From: Pseudoxanthomonas suwonensis
Lineage (GTDB): Bacteria; Pseudomonadota; Gammaproteobacteria; Xanthomonadales; Xanthomonadaceae
Reading direction: 5' to 3'
NCBI GenBank assembly: GCA_003240695.1
Contig: QFNC01000012.1
Coordinates: 1-64,000, forward strand
DNA length: 64,000 nt
Positions 1-8,585 of the stretch are shown piece after piece (the first letter of the stretch is position 1; every line of letters starts with the position of its first letter). The position numbers and the translations under genes were made by a program. The notes below the pieces were generated by a model, which saw only the letters and a program-made list of their open reading frames with translations, did no database searches and was not told where the DNA came from.

Positions 1-50
1 TATCTGCTGTGCGCCAGGCTGAAGCATCTGCCTCGCAATCCTTGGCTCGC

Positions 51-521
51 TCAGAAGACGACATGATCAGGACGTTCCACACGAAACGGGACGGAGCCGT
101 TTTTTGACAAGGAACCTGCAACTCTTTCAACAACTCCAAGCGTGGCCTTTACGGCAGCTCCAACTTTGCCTCCATAGCCTACGGTTCCAACTTCCACCGC
201 CGCCATGACTTTGTTTCCGGCACTCGCGTTCATTCCTTTGTCGGAAATCTGGCTTACTCCCTCTGCGCCAAAGACATCCCAAGTTGCTCTTAATGCCGCC
301 CATCCTGCGCAACTTACAGCGCTACACCCCTGCGCGCCATTGTCGATCGTTTCCCCGACCGACTGCCTTCCATCCGGATCCGTGAACCTGTACGGATTGT
401 TGTTCGCATACCAGTAGCGGTTGAAATTGGCCCCGGTGCCGGAGTGTGCGGTGACCGGATCGACGGAGAGGAACCTGCCGATGCCGGGATCGTAATAGCG
501 CTGAACAAAGCGACCCGACGC
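51..521 (-). pseudogene. RHS-repeat protein, C-terminal core fragment (decayed)
   Basis: The reading frame carries the hallmark end of an RHS core, RYYDPGIGRFLSVDP followed by NRYWYANNNPYRFTDPDG, and then about 95 residues of variable tip ending at a stop at 51-53. RHS proteins are normally over 1000 residues, with YD repeats and a conserved hairpin before this motif. Here the sequence just upstream (AAHRRRRRSASGRF) is basic and unrelated, and no YD repeats are seen. The frame stays open back to 683, passes an A9 tract at 607-615 and has no convincing start. I read it as a remnant or displaced tip of a toxin-type RHS gene whose main body is absent. The variable tip is not recognised, and no immunity gene can be identified in the 50 bases beyond the stop. 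Confidence 0.6.
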
Positions 522-796
522 GCTCCTGCGCCGCCGACGGTGTGCAGCCTTGATGCGGTACAGCTTCGCGCTGGTCAACGCCCCCGACACGCCTGTTCGA
601 CCTCGCAAAAAAAAATGCTTTGATGCGCCTTTTTGCCCGTGTTCCGGCGCTGCGTCAAGCCCGGGTGAACACCCGTTGCCCACATCAGCGACAGGCGCGC
701 AGCATCAGATCGATGCTGGGCGATCGTTCGGGCATCCTAGTACGGACTGGGTTCAGCCGCAAGACAGGTTTTGCCAGTCAAGTCGGGTGCAGGTCC

Positions 797-1192
797 TCAC
801 TCTCCCGAATCGCCCTCATCCGCATCGAACACCCCCAATCCCGCATCCGTATCCGCATCCGCTGCTGCATCCTCCGTTTTCTCCACAGCCGTGTCCATCC
901 AGATGGTCCGTACCGGTCCGGGTTTCGCGGCGGCCGGCAATCCAGCCTGCGCCTCGGCCAGCAGCTGTTCGCGCCGCGCCGATGGTACCTGCTGCCAGTG
1001 GCAATCCTGCAGCGCGCCTTCCAGTGCGTACAACAATGAGCTGCTGGGTTTGAATCCGGCACGCCTGATGCGCAGCCAGGCTTCCACTGGCCCCACGGCG
1101 GCCAGGTCCTCGCGGGTGCGCAGGCCCACCTGGCGCAGCCAGGCAGCCGATTTCGGGCCGATGTTGCGCAGGCCGGGCGAGGCGCGGCTCAT
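797..1192 (-). CDS. TfoX C-terminal domain protein
   Basis: This 131-residue protein has a TfoX/Sxy C-terminal domain over roughly residues 5-90, beginning LRNIGPKSAAWLRQVG with the helix-hairpin-helix-like segment and ending LLYALEGALQDCHW. The N-terminal TfoX domain of full-length competence regulators is absent. The last 35 residues form an acidic, low-complexity tail rich in D, E and A. TfoX proteins promote competence gene expression in other gammaproteobacteria, but single-domain versions have no firm role. The start overlaps the stop of the upstream msrC-like gene by ATGA (1189-1192), so the two are probably translated together. Confidence 0.8.
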   Translation of the reverse strand: MSRASPGLRNIGPKSAAWLRQVGLRTREDLAAVGPVEAWLRIRRAGFKPSSSLLYALEGALQDCHWQQVPSARREQLLAEAQAGLPAAAKPGPVRTIWMDTAVEKTEDAAADADTDAGLGVFDADEGDSGE

Positions 1193-1674
1193 CCCAGCGC
1201 TGCCATGTAGGCCGCGGCCACGGCTTCGATGCCGCGCTGATCATCCATGGTGAAGCGTGCGGGCAGCGGACTGTCCAGATCCAGTACGCCAAACAGGCGG
1301 CCATCGGCATGCAGCAGTGGCACCACCAGCTCCGAGCGCGAGGCCGCATCGCAGGCGATGTGCCCCGGAAACGCGTGCACGTCCTCCACCCGTTGCGTGT
1401 GGCGAGTGCGCGCCGCCGCGCCGCACACGCCGCGGTCCAGCGGAATGCGCACGCAGGCGGGCAGCCCCTGGAACGGACCCACCACCAGTTCGGTGCCGTC
1501 GAACAGGTAGAAACCCGCCCAGTTCAGATCCGGCAATTGATGGAACAGCAACGCCGACAGATTGGCGGCATTGGCAATGGGATCGCGTTCGTCGGCGAGC
1601 AGCGCGCGCGCCTGTTGCAGCAGTTGCGCGTACTGCTGCGACGGGCTGCCGCTTAAACTGGAGGAATGAAACAT
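1189..1674 (-). CDS. msrC: Free methionine-(R)-sulfoxide reductase (GAF domain)
   Basis: This 161-residue GAF-domain enzyme reduces free L-methionine-(R)-sulfoxide in the cytosol with thioredoxin as donor. The three family cysteines are present at residues 74, 84 and 108, within LPACVRIPLDRGVCG and EDVHAFPGHIACD, the signature of the YebR/fRMsr family. Length matches the family (about 160 residues). The ATG at 1672-1674 lies only 15 bases from the bioD start on the other strand, so the two genes are divergent with nearly overlapping 5' ends. The downstream tfoX-like gene overlaps the stop. Confidence 0.9.
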   Translation of the reverse strand: MFHSSSLSGSPSQQYAQLLQQARALLADERDPIANAANLSALLFHQLPDLNWAGFYLFDGTELVVGPFQGLPACVRIPLDRGVCGAAARTRHTQRVEDVHAFPGHIACDAASRSELVVPLLHADGRLFGVLDLDSPLPARFTMDDQRGIEAVAAAYMAALG

Positions 1675-1689
1675 GACGGCAGTGTAGCA

Positions 1690-2421
1690 ATGCAAGCGGC
1701 CCCTGCAGCGGCCGTGTATGTCACCGGGACCGATACCGGCATCGGCAAGACCGTGGCCAGCGTGGCGCTGCTGCATGCGCTGCGCGGGCACGGATGTCGC
1801 GCGGTGGGGATGAAGCCGGTGGCCAGCGGCTGCGCGCGCGATGCCGCCGGCCAGTGGCGCAACGAGGATGCCTTGGCGCTGCAAGCGGCCAGCCAGCCGC
1901 GCCCGGCGTATGCGCAGGTGAATCCGTATGCGTTGCCGTTGCCGCTGGCGCCGGAACTGGCTGCGGCCGATGCCGGCGTGCGCATCGACATGCCGGAACT
2001 CACGCAGGCCTTCGCGCAGCTGCAGGCGCAGGCCGATGCGGTGGTGGTGGAAGGCGTGGGCGGCTGGCTGGCGCCGCTGTCGGCCACGCTGGAACAGGTC
2101 GATCTGGTGCGCGATTGGCAGTTGCCGGTGTTGCTGGTGGTGGGATTGCGACTGGGCTGCATCAATCATGCGCGATTGACTGCGCAGGCCATCCAGGCCG
2201 ACGGCTGTCGTCTGCTGGGCTGGATCGGCACCACGCTGGAGCCGCGGATGCCCGCCAGCGATGCCGTGTTGCAGATCCTGCAGCGGCATCTGCCGGTGCC
2301 GTGCTGGGGCGTGCTGCCATTCGGCAGCCATGAGGATGCGGCTTCCGCGGCAGCCGTGCTGCAGCCGGCCGTGGCCGGTTGGTTGGCAGCGATGGCGCAG
2401 GTCGAAGCGACATCACGATGA
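1690..2421 (+). CDS. bioD: Dethiobiotin synthetase
   Basis: BioD closes the ureido ring of dethiobiotin from 7,8-diaminopelargonate, CO2 and ATP, the penultimate step of biotin synthesis. The protein (243 residues from this start) opens with the P-loop GTDTGIGKT at residues 13-21, contains MKPVASGC, and has the EGVGGWLAPL substrate loop. An alternative in-frame ATG at 1666 would add eight residues and overlap the divergent msrC start. I prefer 1690 because the family N-terminus begins close to the P-loop, but no clear ribosome-binding site decides it. No other bio genes are in the window. The gene ends at a shared bidirectional terminator. Confidence 0.93.
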   Translation: MQAAPAAAVYVTGTDTGIGKTVASVALLHALRGHGCRAVGMKPVASGCARDAAGQWRNEDALALQAASQPRPAYAQVNPYALPLPLAPELAAADAGVRIDMPELTQAFAQLQAQADAVVVEGVGGWLAPLSATLEQVDLVRDWQLPVLLVVGLRLGCINHARLTAQAIQADGCRLLGWIGTTLEPRMPASDAVLQILQRHLPVPCWGVLPFGSHEDAASAAAVLQPAVAGWLAAMAQVEATSR

Positions 2422-2457
2422 TCATGAACCGGACGCACCCGAACAACGTCCGCGCAT

Positions 2458-2488
2458 GAAAAAACCCGGCACGGGGCCGGGCTTTTTC
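2458..2488. terminator. Bidirectional rho-independent terminator, bioD/phasin
   Basis: A GC stem CCCGGC (2465-2470) pairs with GCCGGG (2476-2481) and is flanked by an A run on the left and a T run on the right. It can therefore end both bioD from the left and the convergent phasin gene from the right. Confidence 0.85.
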
Positions 2489-2506
2489 ATTGCGAACGCG
2501 TTCGAC

Positions 2507-2908
2507 TTAGTTGGCGGCCTTGCCGGCAGCCTTGGTGGCCTTTTCCACCTCGGCCTTGGCCTGGGCGGTGGCCGATTCGAACTGGCCCTTGGCGATCTGC
2601 CCGATCGATTCGTTGGCGTTCATCGCGTTGCCCAGCACTTCCTGGGTGGCGCCGATGCTGCGCTCCAGGTTTTCGCGGGCCACCTGCACGCCCTTCGGCC
2701 ACAGGCTCTTCACGGCGTCCATATCGCGGGCTTCGACCAGTTCGCCCCAGAAGGAGAAGGCGGCATTGGCGTTGTCTTCCAGGGTGGCCAGCTGCACGTG
2801 GAAGGCCTTTTCGACCTGCTGCAGGGCGATGCGGTTGATCTGGGCGGCGGCGTCGGCAAACTGGCGGGTCGCGGCGCCGAACTGCTCGTTGTAGTACTGG
2901 GTGTTCAT
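2507..2908 (-). CDS. Phasin family protein
   Basis: This is a 133-residue, largely helical, alanine- and glutamine-rich protein with the phasin_2-type pattern: NEQFGAATRQFADAAAQIN near the start, FSFWGELVEARDMD in the middle, and an AK-rich tail ending KATKAAGKAAN. Phasins coat polyhydroxyalkanoate granules, and some members act as general stress-related amphipathic proteins. No PHA synthase or depolymerase is in this window, so the substrate is unconfirmed. The start at 2908 is preceded by a GGAG-like site. An upstream in-frame ATG would fall in the promoter. The gene has its own promoter at 2956-2984. Confidence 0.85.
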   Translation of the reverse strand: MNTQYYNEQFGAATRQFADAAAQINRIALQQVEKAFHVQLATLEDNANAAFSFWGELVEARDMDAVKSLWPKGVQVARENLERSIGATQEVLGNAMNANESIGQIAKGQFESATAQAKAEVEKATKAAGKAAN

Positions 2909-2955
2909 GGCGGAGGTCTCCGTTGGATCGGCGGAATGCCGGTTTTGTGCGGCGC

Positions 2956-2984
2956 AGCATAGCAAAGGATTTGCTGCATTGCAA
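2956..2984 (-). promoter_or_regulatory. Sigma70-type promoter of the phasin gene
   Basis: On the minus strand TTGCAA (2984-2979) is followed by a 17-base spacer and TATGCT (2961-2956). The predicted transcript start near 2949 leaves a leader of about 40 bases before the phasin ATG. Confidence 0.6.
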
Positions 2985-3033
2985 CAAGATCGATCGACAC
3001 CACGGATCGGATCCGTTCAGGCACTGCGATTCA

Positions 3034-3411
3034 TCAATCGATGGCCTGCGAGGGCCCGTGATAGCGGCAACCCGAGGTGCAGGTTTCGTGCACGGCCACC
3101 TCGCTCAACCCGGGCAGGCGCGGCTGCAGGCGCTCCCAGATCCACATCGCCAGACGCTCGCTGGTGGGATTCTCCAGGCCGGGGATGTCGTTCAGATAAT
3201 GATGATCCAGCTGCTCGTACAGCGGCTGGAACGCGACCTTGAGATCGGCAAAGTCCATCACCCAGCCACTGTGCTGGCCGACCGGGCCACTGGCATGGAT
3301 CTCCACGCGGAACGAATGCCCGTGCAGGCGGCTGCATTTGTGGCCGTCCGGTACGTGGGGCAACCGGTGCGCGGCTTCGAGAGTGAACACTTTGAAGATG
3401 CTGGCAGTCAT
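3034..3411 (-). CDS. queD: 6-carboxytetrahydropterin synthase (QueD family)
   Basis: This 125-residue protein of the 6-pyruvoyl-tetrahydropterin synthase fold converts 7,8-dihydroneopterin triphosphate to 6-carboxytetrahydropterin in the queuosine/7-deazaguanine pathway. Zinc-binding histidines are seen in LEAAHRLPH and in CSRLHGHSF, whose cysteine is the expected catalytic residue. NPTSERLAMWIWERL and the C-terminal VHETCTSGCRYHG also match. A longer start at 3438 is possible. I chose the ATG at 3411, which gives the family length and N-terminus. The gene lies 34 bases after the Y-family polymerase and is the last of four same-strand genes below the glycine riboswitch. Confidence 0.88.
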   Translation of the reverse strand: MTASIFKVFTLEAAHRLPHVPDGHKCSRLHGHSFRVEIHASGPVGQHSGWVMDFADLKVAFQPLYEQLDHHYLNDIPGLENPTSERLAMWIWERLQPRLPGLSEVAVHETCTSGCRYHGPSQAID

Positions 3412-3445
3412 GGCGGCAAGGGTACCGCGATGCGGCATCGCAGGC

Positions 3446-4876
3446 CTACGCTTCCCCGGAATCGGCTGCTGCAAACAGATCGCCCGTGTGCGGTTGCGCG
3501 CGTGGCTGTGATGCAGGGCGCGGCCTGCGTTCGGCAGCCTGCTGGCGGTGGGTCTGCTCGGCCAGCGACTTGAAGCGGTTTTCGTGCTGCTGCCACAGCA
3601 CGGTGCCTTGCGCAGCGATCGGGGCCTCGTTTTCGGTGGCCAGGTCGGGAATGGTGGAGAAGGGGATGCGCATCGGCGCGGCCTGCTGGTCGAACGCCTG
3701 CCGTGCCGCCCCGGAGTACAGCGCCTGGCTGCCGAAGCGGGCATTCACCTGGTCCAGCAACTGGCTGATGGCCTTGCCATGCTGGCGCTGTGCCATCAAT
3801 TCGCCGGTCACCGCGCCGCGGGCCTGCAGTCCGACCAGGGTGACGGCCACGGCCAGGGGCGGATGCCGGGCCGCTGACGTCCCCCCAGCCGCTGGCTGCA
3901 GAGATTCCAGTGCTTCGCCCAGCAGCTGCAGCAGGGTGGGCGTGTCGTCCAGCGGGGCGAAGTGCAGGTCGCGTTCGAAACGCTCCTCGCGGCCGACGAA
4001 CCGCACCCGGATGGCCATGCCCGAGGCCACGAAGCCCTCGCGCCGCAGCCGCATCGCCGCCTTGGTCAGCAACTTGAACAGCACCGAGCGCATGCCGGAA
4101 AAGCTGCGCAACTCCGGACCCAGCACGTGCGAATGGCCGATCGACGCACGTTCGTGGCGGCGCTCCGGTAGTTCGTGGCCACGCAGCTGCAGCCAGAAGC
4201 GCTCGCCCTCCACGCTCCCCCAGGCGCGGCGCAGCTGCTCGCGGCTGGCGGCGCACAGCTGCGGCACGCTGCGGATGCCGTGGCGCATCAGCCGTTCTTC
4301 CATCGACCGGCCGATGCCGCAGAAATCGCGCAACTGCAGGTCGTGCAGCACATGCGGCAGGTCGTGCGCCTCGATCACGGTCAGGCCGTCGGGCTTGTGC
4401 ATGTCCGAGGCGGTCTTGGCCAGAAAGCGGTTGGGCGCGATGCCGATGGAGCAGCGGATCGCCGGGCTGAAGCCCAGATCCGCCAGCCGCTGCTTGATGG
4501 ATCGCGCGATAGCCACGGCGTTGTCGCGCTGGCGCTCGCGGCCGATCAGCCAGCACGGCACTTCGTCGATGGAATCGGCCTGGCCGTGCGGCACGCAATC
4601 CTCGATGGCCTGCATCAGGCGATGGTGGATCTCCACATAACGGGCCGGCCGCGCCAGCAGCAGGGCGATGTCGGGGCATTTGTCCCGCGCCTCGCGCACG
4701 CTGGTCCCGGTCTTGATGCCGAGGCGTTTGGCCGGATAACTGGCAGCCAGGCAGCAGGTGGTGTCGGCGGCGACCGGCACCACCGCCACCGGCCGATCGA
4801 TCAGCTCCGGTCGGTCGTATTGCTCGACCGAGGCGAAGTACGAATCGAAATCGACGAACAGGCAGCGCAGGGTCAT
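3446..4876 (-). CDS. Y-family (DinB-like) DNA polymerase, atypical
   Basis: This protein of about 476 residues has the Y-family palm. FVDFDSYFASVEQ lies at the N-terminus, SIDEV carries the acidic pair, and IGIAPNRFLAKTASDMHKPDG is close to the DinB signature. The central part resembles helix-hairpin-helix and little-finger domains, and the tail is proline/glutamine-rich. The catalytic segment reads SIDEVPCWL instead of the usual SIDEAFLD, and the protein is longer than typical Pol IV (about 350). Such proteins are often annotated as UmuC/ImpB-like. A GTG at 4888 would add four residues. It lies between a pyrimidine-dimer glycosylase-like gene and queD, suggesting UV-damage tolerance. No LexA-type operator was evident upstream. 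Confidence 0.85.
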   Translation of the reverse strand: MTLRCLFVDFDSYFASVEQYDRPELIDRPVAVVPVAADTTCCLAASYPAKRLGIKTGTSVREARDKCPDIALLLARPARYVEIHHRLMQAIEDCVPHGQADSIDEVPCWLIGRERQRDNAVAIARSIKQRLADLGFSPAIRCSIGIAPNRFLAKTASDMHKPDGLTVIEAHDLPHVLHDLQLRDFCGIGRSMEERLMRHGIRSVPQLCAASREQLRRAWGSVEGERFWLQLRGHELPERRHERASIGHSHVLGPELRSFSGMRSVLFKLLTKAAMRLRREGFVASGMAIRVRFVGREERFERDLHFAPLDDTPTLLQLLGEALESLQPAAGGTSAARHPPLAVAVTLVGLQARGAVTGELMAQRQHGKAISQLLDQVNARFGSQALYSGAARQAFDQQAAPMRIPFSTIPDLATENEAPIAAQGTVLWQQHENRFKSLAEQTHRQQAAERRPRPASQPRAQPHTGDLFAAADSGEA

Positions 4877-4955
4877 GGCGATGGACACGGACGGACCGCG
4901 ACAGTGTGCCCCCGTGCTGTCTCAGCAGGCGGCACAATGCTGAACGCACGTCAGG

Positions 4956-5384
4956 TCACGGACGTTCCCAGTCTGCCACCGGCCCGGGCACGATCCTGAA
5001 CAGCGGATTGCAGGCCACGGCTTCGATCGTGCCCAGCTGCGGCAGCCAGTCCGGACTGCGCTGGACCACTTTCTTGTGCAGATGCCGCCATTCGAAGGCG
5101 AGCTGGCCGTCGCTCACCGCGATCGGTTCAACGGCATGCACCGGTCCGATCTTGACGCGATCGAACCGGTAGCCGCGCGCCTCGGCTTGCAGATACAGCG
5201 TGTGCAGATAGGCGTTGATGCTGCGTTTCGGCTGCGGATGCCGCTGGAAGCGCAACAGCTGCGGATGCTGCCGGTAGCCGCGGGTCCGGCCGCCCAGCAC
5301 CGCCTTGGCCAGCAGCGCCTCGCGCCAGCCGGCGATCAGCGCCGCCCGGTCCAGCAGACGCGGATGCAGCGACCACAGTCTCAT
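4956..5384 (-). CDS. Pyrimidine-dimer DNA glycosylase/endonuclease V family protein
   Basis: This 142-residue protein starts MRLWSLHPRLLD and continues GWREALLAKAVLGGRTRGY with HPQLLRF, the conserved N-terminal pattern of the Pyr_excise (T4 endonuclease V-related) family. Family members incise at cyclobutane pyrimidine dimers, but bacterial homologues of this short type are mostly uncharacterised, so the activity is inferred. It sits 31 bases downstream of gcvP and 79 bases upstream of the Y-family polymerase on the same strand, which makes a repair module plausible. Confidence 0.8.
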   Translation of the reverse strand: MRLWSLHPRLLDRAALIAGWREALLAKAVLGGRTRGYRQHPQLLRFQRHPQPKRSINAYLHTLYLQAEARGYRFDRVKIGPVHAVEPIAVSDGQLAFEWRHLHKKVVQRSPDWLPQLGTIEAVACNPLFRIVPGPVADWERP

Positions 5385-5415
5385 GCGGATGTGGCCTGCC
5401 GCACGCCGATGCCGC

Positions 5416-8361
5416 TCACACCGCCATCGGTTCGCTGAAGGCCTCCGGCTCGCCGTCCTGCTTGAATGCGTCGACCGGAATGCAACTGCAGAACACGTTC
5501 TTGTCCCCGTACACGTTGTCCACGCGCGCCACCGGCGGCCAGTATTTCTGCTGCTTCAGCGTCGGCAGCGGGAATACCGCCAGTTCGCGGCTGTAGCCGT
5601 GCGTCCAATCGGCCGCTGCCGCCTGCACCGCGGTATGCGGTGCGTGCTTGAGCGGATTGTCCTCGCGATCGAGCTCGCCTTTTTCGACCATGCGGATTTC
5701 CTCCCGGATCTGGATCATCGCGTCGCAGAAACGGTCCAGTTCGTGCTGCGATTCGGATTCGGTCGGTTCCACCATCAGCGTGCCGGCCACCGGAAAGCTC
5801 AGCGTCGGCGCATGGAAACCGAAATCGATCAGGCGCTTGGCCACGTCCTCGGCGCTGATGCCGGTGGCGTCCTTGATCGGACGCAGGTCGAGAATGCATT
5901 CGTGCGCCACCATGCCGTTGCGGCCGGTGTACAGCGTCCTGTAATGCGGCGCGAGTTTCCGCGCGATGTAATTGGCACTGAGTAGCGCCACTTGCGTGGC
6001 CTTCTTCAGGCCGGCTGCGCCCATCATCGTGATGTACATCCAGCTGATCGGCAGGATCGAGGCCGAGCCGTAGGTCGCGGCGCTGACCATGCCGCCGCTG
6101 CCGACCGCATCGGTCTTGAAGCCGTTGTCGGTCGCCGCCTTCGGCAGGAACGGCGCCAGGTGCGATTTCACCGCGCACGGGCCCACGCCGGGACCACCAC
6201 CGCCGTGCGGAATGCAGAAGGTCTTGTGCAGATTGAGATGCGAGACATCCGAACCCCATTTTCCGGGCTTGGCCACGCCGACCAATGCATTCATGTTGGC
6301 GCCATCGGTATACACCTGACCGCCGTTGGCATGCACGATCTCGCAGATCTCCACCACCGCTTCCTCGAACACCCCGTGCGTGGAAGGATAGGTGATCATG
6401 ATCGCGGCCAGCGTGTCCCTGTGTTTCTCCGCCTTGGCGCGCAGGTCGTCGACATCGACATTGCCATTCCTGTCGCATTGCACCACCACCACGCGCATGC
6501 CGCACAGTTGCGCGGACGCCGGATTGGTGCCGTGCGCGGATTCGGGAATGAGGCAGACATCGCGCCGCGATTCGCCGCGCGAGGCATGGTAGGCGCGAAT
6601 GGCCAGCAGACCCGCATATTCGCCCTGCGCGCCGGAATTGGGCTGCAGGCTGACCGCATCGTAGCCGGTGATTTCGACCAGCATTTTCTCCAGGCCATCG
6701 ATCAGTTCGCGATAGCCCTCGGCCTGGTCGGCCGGCGCGAACGGATGGATGTTGGCGAATTCCGGCCAGGTGACCGGAATCATTTCCGCAGTGGCGTTGA
6801 GCTTCATCGTGCAGCTGCCCAGCGGGATCATGGTGCGATCCATCGCCAGGTCCTTGTCGGCCAGCGAGCGCATGTAGCGCAGCAGCTCGTGTTCGCTGTG
6901 ATGGGTGTTGAATACCGGATGGGTCAGGTATTCCGAGCTGCGCAGCAGTCCGTCGGGAATCAGCGATTCCGCACTGGCATCGAGCGCGTCGATCGACGGC
7001 CGCTTCGCGTCATCGCCGCCGAAGATCGTCCACAGCAGCTCGATGTCGGCGCGGGTGGTGGTTTCATCCAGCGAGATGCAGACATAATCGTCCCATGCCC
7101 GGCGCAGGTTGACGCCGTGCGCAACCGCACGCTCGATCAGGGCTTGCGCCTTGTCGTCCACCTTCAGGCAGATCGTGTCGAAGGCGGAATTGTGGTGATG
7201 GCGATCGAAGCCCAGTTCGGCCAGGCCGGCCGACAGGATCGACGTCATCCGATGCACGCGTTGCGCGATTTTCCTCAACCCCTCCGGACCGTGGTAGACG
7301 GCATACATCGAGGCCAGTACCGCCAGCAGCACCTGGGCGGTGCAGATGTTCGATGTGGCCTTTTCGCGGCGGATGTGCTGTTCGCGGGTCTGCAGGGTCA
7401 GGCGGTAGGCGGTATTGCCTTGGGCATCCACCGACACGCCGATCAGCCGGCCCGGCATGTTGCGCTTGTAGGCATCGCGGCAGGCCATGAAACCCGCGTG
7501 CGGTCCGCCGAAACCGAACGGCACGCCGAAGCGCTGGGTATTGCCGACGACGATGTCGGCACCCATTTCGCCGGGCGATTTCAGCAGCGTCAGCGCCAGC
7601 AGATCGGTGGCGAATATCGCCAGTGCGCCGTTGGCGTGGATGCTGTCGCAGTCCTTCGACCAATCGGCCAGCCAGCCGCTGGAAGCCGGGTAGGAGATCA
7701 GCACGCCGAAGAAATCACCCTTGTCGAGCGCGGCTTTCCATTCATCGGGACCGTTGGCCAGTGCGATGTCGATGTCGAGTGGTTCGGCGCGTGTGCGCAG
7801 CACCTCGATGGTCTGCGGATGGGTGTCGCCGGCCACCAGAAACGTGTTCGACTTGTTCTTCGCCGAGCGCTTGGCCAGCGTCATCGCTTCCGCCGCGGCG
7901 GTGGCTTCGTCCAGCAGCGAGGCGCTGGCGATTTCCATGCCGGTGAGGTCGGTGCACATGGTCTGGAAGTTGATCAGCGCTTCCATGCGGCCCTGCGAGA
8001 TCTCGGCCTGGTAGGGGGTGTAGGCGGTGTACCAGGCGGGGTTTTCCAGGATGTTGCGCAGGATCGCGTTCGGCATGTGGGTGCCGTAGTAGCCCTGGCC
8101 GATGAAGCTGCGGAAGACCTTGTTCTTCCTGGCGATGGCGCGGATCTTCGCCAGCGCATCCACTTCGCTCATCGCTCCGGGCAGATCGAGGGCGATGCCG
8201 CTGCGGATCCTGCCCGGCACGATCGCCTCGGTCATCGCGTCCAGCGAATCGTGGCCGACCAGTTTCAGCATCGCCGCGATCTCGGCATCGTTGGGGCCGA
8301 TGTGGCGGGCGACGAAGGCGTCGTGGTCTTCGAGGGCGGACAGCGGGACTTGATTCGACAT
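5416..8361 (-). CDS. gcvP: Glycine dehydrogenase (decarboxylating), P protein
   Basis: GcvP is the PLP-dependent P protein of the glycine cleavage system. It decarboxylates glycine and passes the aminomethyl group to the lipoyl group of GcvH. The 981-residue single-chain form has both halves. The second half carries SHLNLHKTFCIPHGGGGPG with the PLP lysine near residue 713, and LIPESAHGTNPASA. The start is the ATG at 8361 (MSNQVPLSAL). An open frame continues upstream only because it runs through the riboswitch. The gcvT and gcvH genes are not in the window. A tandem glycine riboswitch lies directly upstream and should activate expression when glycine is high. Confidence 0.97.
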   Translation of the reverse strand: MSNQVPLSALEDHDAFVARHIGPNDAEIAAMLKLVGHDSLDAMTEAIVPGRIRSGIALDLPGAMSEVDALAKIRAIARKNKVFRSFIGQGYYGTHMPNAILRNILENPAWYTAYTPYQAEISQGRMEALINFQTMCTDLTGMEIASASLLDEATAAAEAMTLAKRSAKNKSNTFLVAGDTHPQTIEVLRTRAEPLDIDIALANGPDEWKAALDKGDFFGVLISYPASSGWLADWSKDCDSIHANGALAIFATDLLALTLLKSPGEMGADIVVGNTQRFGVPFGFGGPHAGFMACRDAYKRNMPGRLIGVSVDAQGNTAYRLTLQTREQHIRREKATSNICTAQVLLAVLASMYAVYHGPEGLRKIAQRVHRMTSILSAGLAELGFDRHHHNSAFDTICLKVDDKAQALIERAVAHGVNLRRAWDDYVCISLDETTTRADIELLWTIFGGDDAKRPSIDALDASAESLIPDGLLRSSEYLTHPVFNTHHSEHELLRYMRSLADKDLAMDRTMIPLGSCTMKLNATAEMIPVTWPEFANIHPFAPADQAEGYRELIDGLEKMLVEITGYDAVSLQPNSGAQGEYAGLLAIRAYHASRGESRRDVCLIPESAHGTNPASAQLCGMRVVVVQCDRNGNVDVDDLRAKAEKHRDTLAAIMITYPSTHGVFEEAVVEICEIVHANGGQVYTDGANMNALVGVAKPGKWGSDVSHLNLHKTFCIPHGGGGPGVGPCAVKSHLAPFLPKAATDNGFKTDAVGSGGMVSAATYGSASILPISWMYITMMGAAGLKKATQVALLSANYIARKLAPHYRTLYTGRNGMVAHECILDLRPIKDATGISAEDVAKRLIDFGFHAPTLSFPVAGTLMVEPTESESQHELDRFCDAMIQIREEIRMVEKGELDREDNPLKHAPHTAVQAAAADWTHGYSRELAVFPLPTLKQQKYWPPVARVDNVYGDKNVFCSCIPVDAFKQDGEPEAFSEPMAV

Positions 8362-8404
8362 GCGGGCATCCGGCAGCGCGGCGCATGGCCGCGGGAAAGA
8401 CTCG

Positions 8405-8585
8405 CCCCTCTGTCCTTCTGCCTGAGAGTTTGGACGATGCGTCGTCTTGCCCCTTCGGCGCCGGCCTGCGCACGGGCGCGGCCGATCTCTCCAGAGTGTT
8501 GTTCGCGCGATGGTACCGGGCCTGAGCGATTCCGGGCAGTTGCGCCTTCGGCAGCCGGCTGCCCGGCTTCTCCCATCGCTCGCGC
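8405..8585 (-). promoter_or_regulatory. Tandem glycine riboswitch upstream of gcvP
   Basis: The leader holds two glycine aptamers in series. The 5' aptamer is closed by a GCGATGG/CCATCGC P1 stem (8579-8573 with 8513-8507) and contains GGAGAAG, GCCGAAGGCGCAA and CGCTCAGG. The 3' aptamer (about 8499-8405) has the more canonical CTCTGGAGAG, GCCGAAGGGGCAA and CTCTCAGGCAGAAGGACAG, ending CAGAGGGG. Glycine riboswitches commonly turn on gcv operons when glycine binds. A short GC hairpin (GCGGC/GCCGC) between the second aptamer and the gcvP ATG may belong to the expression platform. Confidence 0.93.

Noticed and set aside
4877..4955. LexA operator upstream of the Y-family polymerase
   Set aside because: No convincing CTG-N10-CAG or Xanthomonas-type TTAG-N6-TACTA was found in the gap.
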